Assembly (NCBI GenBank): GCA_002336845.1
Contig: DDEX01000040.1
Coordinates: 95,971 to 105,106, forward strand
Source of the DNA: Rhodobacteraceae bacterium UBA1943
Lineage (GTDB): Bacteria > Pseudomonadota > Alphaproteobacteria > Rhodobacterales > Rhodobacteraceae
Direction of reading: 5' to 3'
DNA length: 9,136 nt
Part shown: in pieces, positions 5,815 through 9,136 of the stretch
How the letters are laid out: each line of letters starts with the position of its first letter
How positions within the stretch are numbered: the stretch's first letter is position 1
The notes under the pieces: generated by a model
What the model was told of the DNA's origin: nothing
What the model saw: only the letters and a program-made list of their open reading frames with translations
The model's database searches: none
Position numbers and translations under genes: made by a program

Positions 5815-6770
5815 GGGGTGCGGTACTGGATGCGGCGGACCGAGCCGGTCTTCGACCGCATCAGGATGGTTTCCATCGTCACCCAGCCCGGTTCGCGCCG
5901 GATACCTTGCAAAAGCGAGCCGCTGGTCACGCCGGTTGCCGCAAAGATTACATCGCCGCGCACCAGATCGTCGCGGGTGTACACCCGGTCGAAATTCACG
6001 ATCCCGGCCTTTTTCGCGCGGGCCTTTTCGTCATCGTTGCGGAAGATCAGCTTGCCGAAGAACTGCCCGCCCATGCACTTTAGCGCCGCCGCCGCCAGCA
6101 CACCTTCGGGTGCCCCGCCGGAACCCATATACATGTCGATCCCGGTCTGATCCGGCTCGGCGCAGTGCATCACCCCCGCCACATCGCCATCGGTGATCAG
6201 GCGAATGGCCGCGCCGGTCGAGCGGATCTCGGCGATCAGCTCTTCATGCCGGGGGCGGTCCAGCACGCAGACGGTGATGTCTTCGGTCGAGCAACCCTTG
6301 GCGGCAGCCAGCGCCGAAACCCGTTCCGAAGGGGTCATGGTCATGGTCACGGTGCCGGCCTTGAAGCCGGGGCCAATGGCCAGTTTCTCCATATACACGT
6401 CGGGCGCGTGCAGCAGGGTGCCACGCGGGGCCATGGCGATCACGGTCAGGGCGTTGGGCATGTCTTTCGCGGTCAGCGTGGTGCCTTCCAGCGGGTCAAG
6501 CGCAATGTCCACCGCCGGGCCTTTGCCGCTGCCGACCTCTTCTCCGATGAACAGCATCGGGGCCTCATCCCGCTCGCCCTCGCCGATCACCACCACCCCG
6601 GCGATGTCCAGCAGGTTCAACTGGTCGCGCATGGCGTTGACGGCGGCCTGGTCGGCGGCCTTTTCGTCCCCCCGTCCGATCAGCTTGGCCGAGGCGAGCG
6701 CCGCCGCCTCTGACACGCGGGCAAGGCCCAGCGAAAGCAAACGGTCATGGAATTCAACGGCATCGGCCAT
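5805..6770 (-). CDS. glpX: Class II fructose-1,6-bisphosphatase
   Basis: GlpX hydrolyses fructose 1,6-bisphosphate to fructose 6-phosphate in gluconeogenesis, and in autotrophic relatives supports the Calvin cycle; related enzymes also take sedoheptulose 1,7-bisphosphate. The 321-residue length is normal. Metal and phosphate motifs are all present: GRGD (32-35), VVIGEGERDEAPML (60-73) and the phosphatase motif DPLEGTT (92-98), followed by GSGGAPEG and GDVIFAATGVT-type segments conserved in the family. The ATG at 6770 is preceded at nine bases by AGGGA. The gene lies 102 bases downstream of hom on the same strand, a hom-glpX order common in Rhodobacterales. Two hairpins stand in that gap, so it may have separate or attenuated expression. 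Its 3' end faces the regulator gene. Confidence 0.96.
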   Translation of the reverse strand: MADAVEFHDRLLSLGLARVSEAAALASAKLIGRGDEKAADQAAVNAMRDQLNLLDIAGVVVIGEGERDEAPMLFIGEEVGSGKGPAVDIALDPLEGTTLTAKDMPNALTVIAMAPRGTLLHAPDVYMEKLAIGPGFKAGTVTMTMTPSERVSALAAAKGCSTEDITVCVLDRPRHEELIAEIRSTGAAIRLITDGDVAGVMHCAEPDQTGIDMYMGSGGAPEGVLAAAALKCMGGQFFGKLIFRNDDEKARAKKAGIVNFDRVYTRDDLVRGDVIFAATGVTSGSLLQGIRREPGWVTMETILMRSKTGSVRRIQYRTPIK

Positions 6771-6785
6771 GGCGGGGTTTCCCTG

Positions 6786-6818
6786 AAAATTACCTTGCCC
6801 ACCCTTAGCCGGGCAAGG
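6786..6818 (-). terminator. Hairpin with T-rich tail upstream of glpX
   Basis: On the minus strand CCTTGCCC pairs with GGGCAAGG (8 bp; plus-strand arms 6793-6800 and 6811-6818) around a 10-base loop and is followed by TAATTTT. This resembles an intrinsic terminator for hom. It sits immediately before the glpX ribosome binding site, so it could also act as an attenuator in a hom-glpX transcript. Confidence 0.55.
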
Positions 6819-6820
6819 CG

Positions 6821-6855
6821 GGCAGGGGCAAGCGTGGTGACGCTAACGCCCTGCC
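6821..6855. other. Second, interrupted hairpin in the hom-glpX spacer
   Basis: GGCAGGG (6821-6827) pairs with CCCTGCC (6849-6855), and inside it AGCGT (6831-6835) pairs with ACGCT (6840-6844) around GGTG, with short internal unpaired bases. It begins 17 bases after the hom stop codon and has no adjacent T-run. It may protect the hom mRNA 3' end or assist termination. Confidence 0.45.
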
Positions 6856-6872
6856 ATAAGGACGATTTTTCG

Positions 6873-8171
6873 TCAGACCTCTTCGATGCGGATCGCCACC
6901 GGGGCACCGACCAGAACTCCGGTCGCAGCAAAGCCCGACAGCGCATGGGCAATATCGGCAGGCGCGGCCTTGTGGGTGACGAACAGCACGATGGCGTCGT
7001 CGTCCTCGGCATCGTGGCTGTTGATCTGGCGCATCTGATCGATCGAGACGCCAGCCTCTCCAAGAACAGTGGCGATCTTGGCCAGGGCGCCGGGTTTATC
7101 CAGCAGCGTCATGCGCAGATACCACGGCGTCGGATTGGCGGATTTGGCCGGAATGGCGGCTGTCAGCGTCGCGGCGGGCTGGCCAAAGGTCGGCAGGCGC
7201 AAGCCACGCGCCAGGTCGATCACATCGCTCATCACGGCGCTGGCGGTCGGGCCTTCGCCCGCACCGGGGCCACGCATCACGATCTGGCCAACCGAGTCGC
7301 CTTCCAGCACCACCATGTTGGTGCCGCCCTGCAACTGTCCAAGGGGGCTGGCCGCGGGCACAAGGCAGGGGGTCATGCGTTGCTCCAGGCCGCGGCCCGT
7401 CATCTGCGCCACGCCCAGCAACTTGATACGATAGCCCATTTCGTCGGCCAGCCGGATGTCGTCGATCGAGACGTTGCCGATACCCTCCAGCTCAACCGCG
7501 TCAAAGGCGACCTGGGTGCCAAAGGCGATGGAGGCGAGCAGGCTGAGTTTGTGGCCAGCATCAATGCCCCCAACGTCAAGGTTGGGGTCGGCCTCCAGAT
7601 AGCCAAGCTGGCGGGCCTCTTCGAAGACCGTCTCATAGGGCAGGCCCGCGCTTTGCATCCGGGTCAGGATATAGTTGCAGGTGCCGTTCATCACGCCCAT
7701 GACGCGGCGCATCTTGTTACCGGCCAACCCTTCGGTCAAAGCCTTGATCACGGGAATGCCGCCGGCCACGGCGGCCTCGAACCGGATCACGCGGCCTGCG
7801 GCTTCTGCCGCCAGCGCCAGGGCCTGACCATGGTGGGCCAGCAGGGCCTTGTTCGCCGTCACCACATCTTTTCCAGCGGCAATCGCCGCCTCGGTCGCGG
7901 CCTTGGCGGGGCCGTCATGGCCGCCCATGACCTCGACGAATACATCGACGTCGGGGCGCTTGGCCAAGGCGACGGGGTCAGTCTCCCAGGCGTAGGAGGA
8001 CAAGTCGGCATCGCGGTTCTTCGTGCGGTCGCGGGCCGAGACGGCGGTGATCACCACCGGGCGGCCCGTGCGGGCAGCGATCAGATCGGCATGGCGCTGG
8101 ACGATCTTGACGACGCCGATGCCCACCGTGCCAAGACCGGCAAGACCGATGCGAAGGGGTGCGGCGGGCAT
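6873..8171 (-). CDS. hom: Homoserine dehydrogenase with C-terminal ACT domain
   Basis: This enzyme reduces aspartate 4-semialdehyde to homoserine with NAD(P)H, the branch step to threonine, methionine and isoleucine. The 432-residue length fits the monofunctional ACT-containing type. The N-terminal Rossmann fold has GLGTVG (12-17), then TANKALL (105-111), EAAVAGGIP (132-140) and NGTCNYIL (162-169). The catalytic block GYLEADPNLDVGGIDAGHK (190-208) holds Glu193, Asp204 and Lys208, matching the spacing of the yeast residues Glu208, Asp219 and Lys223. The ACT domain (about 350-432, starting WYLRMTLLDKPGAL) usually senses threonine for feedback inhibition. ATG 8171 was chosen because GGAG stands six bases upstream; an in-frame TTG four codons earlier overlaps that ribosome binding site. 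It is followed by glpX and preceded by the lipoprotein gene at a 63-base gap. Confidence 0.97.
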   Translation of the reverse strand: MPAAPLRIGLAGLGTVGIGVVKIVQRHADLIAARTGRPVVITAVSARDRTKNRDADLSSYAWETDPVALAKRPDVDVFVEVMGGHDGPAKAATEAAIAAGKDVVTANKALLAHHGQALALAAEAAGRVIRFEAAVAGGIPVIKALTEGLAGNKMRRVMGVMNGTCNYILTRMQSAGLPYETVFEEARQLGYLEADPNLDVGGIDAGHKLSLLASIAFGTQVAFDAVELEGIGNVSIDDIRLADEMGYRIKLLGVAQMTGRGLEQRMTPCLVPAASPLGQLQGGTNMVVLEGDSVGQIVMRGPGAGEGPTASAVMSDVIDLARGLRLPTFGQPAATLTAAIPAKSANPTPWYLRMTLLDKPGALAKIATVLGEAGVSIDQMRQINSHDAEDDDAIVLFVTHKAAPADIAHALSGFAATGVLVGAPVAIRIEEV

Positions 8172-8198
8172 GGTAATCTCCAAAATCTGTGCTGGGGT

Positions 8199-8227
8199 CT
8201 GTTAGCGGTTTGGCGTGGCCAAGGCAA
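8199..8227 (-). promoter_or_regulatory. Possible promoter for hom
   Basis: On the minus strand TTGCCT (plus 8222-8227) and TAACAG (plus 8199-8204) are separated by 17 bases and lie just upstream of the hom ribosome binding site. The -35 box matches 4 of 6 bases and the -10 only 3 of 6, so this is tentative. Confidence 0.28.
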
Positions 8228-8234
8228 CGCGGCT

Positions 8235-8465
8235 TCAGGGCTGCGGTGTCGGCTGATGGCGCAAGCCGTTGGCGCGGGCCTGAAGGGCCGCCGCCTCGGC
8301 ATCCAGCGTGGCGGTGGGCGGTGTCGTGGCCACGGGCGCGGGCAGGGCAGACACGGGCAACAGCGCCGGGGTCGGGCCGGTCGGCGTACCGCCAAGCCCC
8401 AGTTTCGGCAATGGGTTGCAGCCGGGCAGGGCAAGAAGGGCAAGAAGCAGGATACGAGTTGTCAT
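8235..8465 (-). CDS. Small predicted lipoprotein of unknown function
   Basis: This encodes a 76-residue protein. Residues 1-16 (MTTRILLLALLALPGC) form a lipoprotein signal: one Arg, a Leu/Ala core and LPGC, with Cys16 as the expected lipidation site; Pro at -2 is less usual but tolerated. The mature part is Pro/Thr/Ala-rich and probably unstructured, ending with a short Ala-rich helix (LDAEAAALQARANGLR). It would sit on a membrane facing the periplasm. The ATG at 8465 gives the clean signal peptide, with AGGA eight bases upstream; the frame is open 21 codons further upstream but that extension runs through a terminator hairpin. It is co-directional with hom (63-base gap) and begins 18-20 bases after the pirin terminator. 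I recognise no named family. Confidence 0.72.
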   Translation of the reverse strand: MTTRILLLALLALPGCNPLPKLGLGGTPTGPTPALLPVSALPAPVATTPPTATLDAEAAALQARANGLRHQPTPQP

Positions 8466-8482
8466 GCCCGCGATCCTATCTG

Positions 8483-8515
8483 AAAACACGGCGCGGGAAA
8501 GCCCCGCGCCGTGTT
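8483..8515 (-). terminator. Strong rho-independent terminator after the pirin gene
   Basis: Plus-strand arms 8485-8497 and 8503-8515 form a perfect 13-bp GC-rich stem with a 5-base loop. In the minus-strand transcript the hairpin ends in TTTT and lies 9 bases past the pirin stop codon. It is the strongest intrinsic terminator in the window. Confidence 0.9.
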
Positions 8516-8524
8516 CATTTGCCG

Positions 8525-9136
8525 TCAATGAGCGGGCTTGATGAAGGTGCCGTTGCGCAGTTCACGCATCGCCTGATCCAGCTCGGCCCGCGTGTTCATG
8601 ACAATCGGGCCATGCCAGGCGACGGGTTCCTGGATCGGTGCCCCCGCAACCAGCAGGAAGCGCAGGCCATTGTCGCCCGCCTGTACCACCACCTCGTCAC
8701 CCGCGCCAAATTCGATCAGCGTGCGGTTGCCTGACAGGTCGCGGATGTTCAGCTCTTCGCCCGCCAGCTCTTTTTCCAGAAGAACCCCGCGCGGATGGTC
8801 AGCATCGGCGAACTTCCCCGCACCCTCAAAGACATAGGCAAAGGCTTTGCGGCGGGTGTCGATGGCGAACCGCTTCTTGCGCCCGGCGGGCACAAAAATG
8901 TCCAGATACAGCGGATCGGCGGCGATGCCGTCAACCGGCCCGGTCTTGCCCCAGAAGCTGCCGGTGATCACCTTGACCACCACGCCGTCATCTTCAAGGA
9001 TCTCGGGGATGTCGCGCGCCTTGACGTCCTGATAGCGCGGCGCGGTCATTTTCAGGTCTTTGGGCAGGTTCGCCCAAAGCTGAAAGCCGTGCATCTGGCC
9101 CTGCGCGTTCCCTTTCGGCATTTCCTGATGCAGGAT
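8525..9136 (-). CDS. Pirin family protein (N-terminus outside window)
   Basis: The frame is open to the window edge; 203 residues are visible of a protein usually near 300. The first visible residues ILHQEMPKG carry the His and Glu (H-x-E) that match the third and fourth metal ligands of human pirin (His101, Glu103), so the iron-site cupin half is only partly present here. The stretch QMHGFQLWANLPKDLKM and the C-terminal cupin with EPVAWHGPIVMNTRAELDQAM are typical of bacterial pirins. Bacterial members bind iron and some act as quercetin 2,3-dioxygenases or as redox-responsive binding partners of metabolic enzymes; which applies here cannot be told. An ATG at 9121 exists but lies inside the conserved domain, so it is not the true start. 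Transcription ends at the adjacent hairpin. Confidence 0.93.
   Translation of the reverse strand: MLHQEMPKGNAQGQMHGFQLWANLPKDLKMTAPRYQDVKARDIPEILEDDGVVVKVITGSFWGKTGPVDGIAADPLYLDIFVPAGRKKRFAIDTRRKAFAYVFEGAGKFADADHPRGVLLEKELAGEELNIRDLSGNRTLIEFGAGDEVVVQAGDNGLRFLLVAGAPIQEPVAWHGPIVMNTRAELDQAMRELRNGTFIKPAH

Noticed and set aside
8172..8183. TTG start four codons upstream for hom
   Set aside because: It overlaps the GGAG ribosome binding site that serves the ATG at 8171.
6747..8483. Very long plus-strand open frame (578 codons)
   Set aside because: It lies antisense to hom and to parts of glpX and the lipoprotein gene, all with clear family motifs or signals. Its translation is Gly/His/Arg/Gln-rich without recognisable domains, a usual artefact of GC-rich codon bias.
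9119..9121. ATG as start of the pirin gene
   Set aside because: The conserved sequence ILHQE continues in frame to the window edge and carries metal ligands, so the gene starts outside the window.
1..9136. Mobile element, CRISPR array, tRNA or defence system
   Set aside because: No transposase, integrase, regular repeat-spacer array, tRNA-like cloverleaf or recognisable defence domain was seen on either strand.

Overview
The window is GC-rich chromosomal DNA with tightly packed genes and the codon style of an alphaproteobacterium. The gene families and their order (rne C-terminus, tusA-type gene, ccdA; hom followed by glpX) point to the Rhodobacterales (Rhodobacter/Paracoccus-like). This placement rests on protein character and synteny recalled from the group, not on a search. 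No tRNA, rRNA, CRISPR array, insertion sequence or phage gene was seen, and no stretch over 300 bases lacks a gene.

Left part (1-1318): the 3' part of rne (RNase E), including the end of the catalytic domain, the Zn-link cysteines and a long disordered acidic/arginine-rich tail. A strong hairpin terminator follows and also separates rne from the convergent small tusA-family gene.

Middle part (1319-5770): a TusA-like sulfur carrier (minus strand) is divergent from a plus-strand run of ccdA (membrane thiol-disulfide transporter), an unrecognised membrane alpha/beta-hydrolase-like protein, a cytochrome P450 and a GntR/FCD-type regulator. The hydrolase and P450 overlap by 4 bases (ATGA), so they are probably translationally coupled. 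This pair, of unknown substrate, is the least explained item in the window. A 7+7 bp inverted repeat lies in the P450-gntR gap.

Right part (5771-9136, all minus strand; transcription order is right to left): a pirin-family gene cut by the window edge, a strong terminator, a small lipoprotein gene, hom (homoserine dehydrogenase) and glpX (class II fructose-1,6-bisphosphatase). glpX ends convergently against gntR with a hairpin between them and a perfect 17-bp tandem duplication over its stop codon. The hom-glpX gap carries two successive hairpins.

Most genes are ordinary housekeeping or accessory genes. I do not see a clear new defence or mobile system. The items worth a second look are the hydrolase-P450 pair, the stop-codon duplication, hairpins abutting ribosome binding sites, and a substituted ligand in the regulator's probable metal site.
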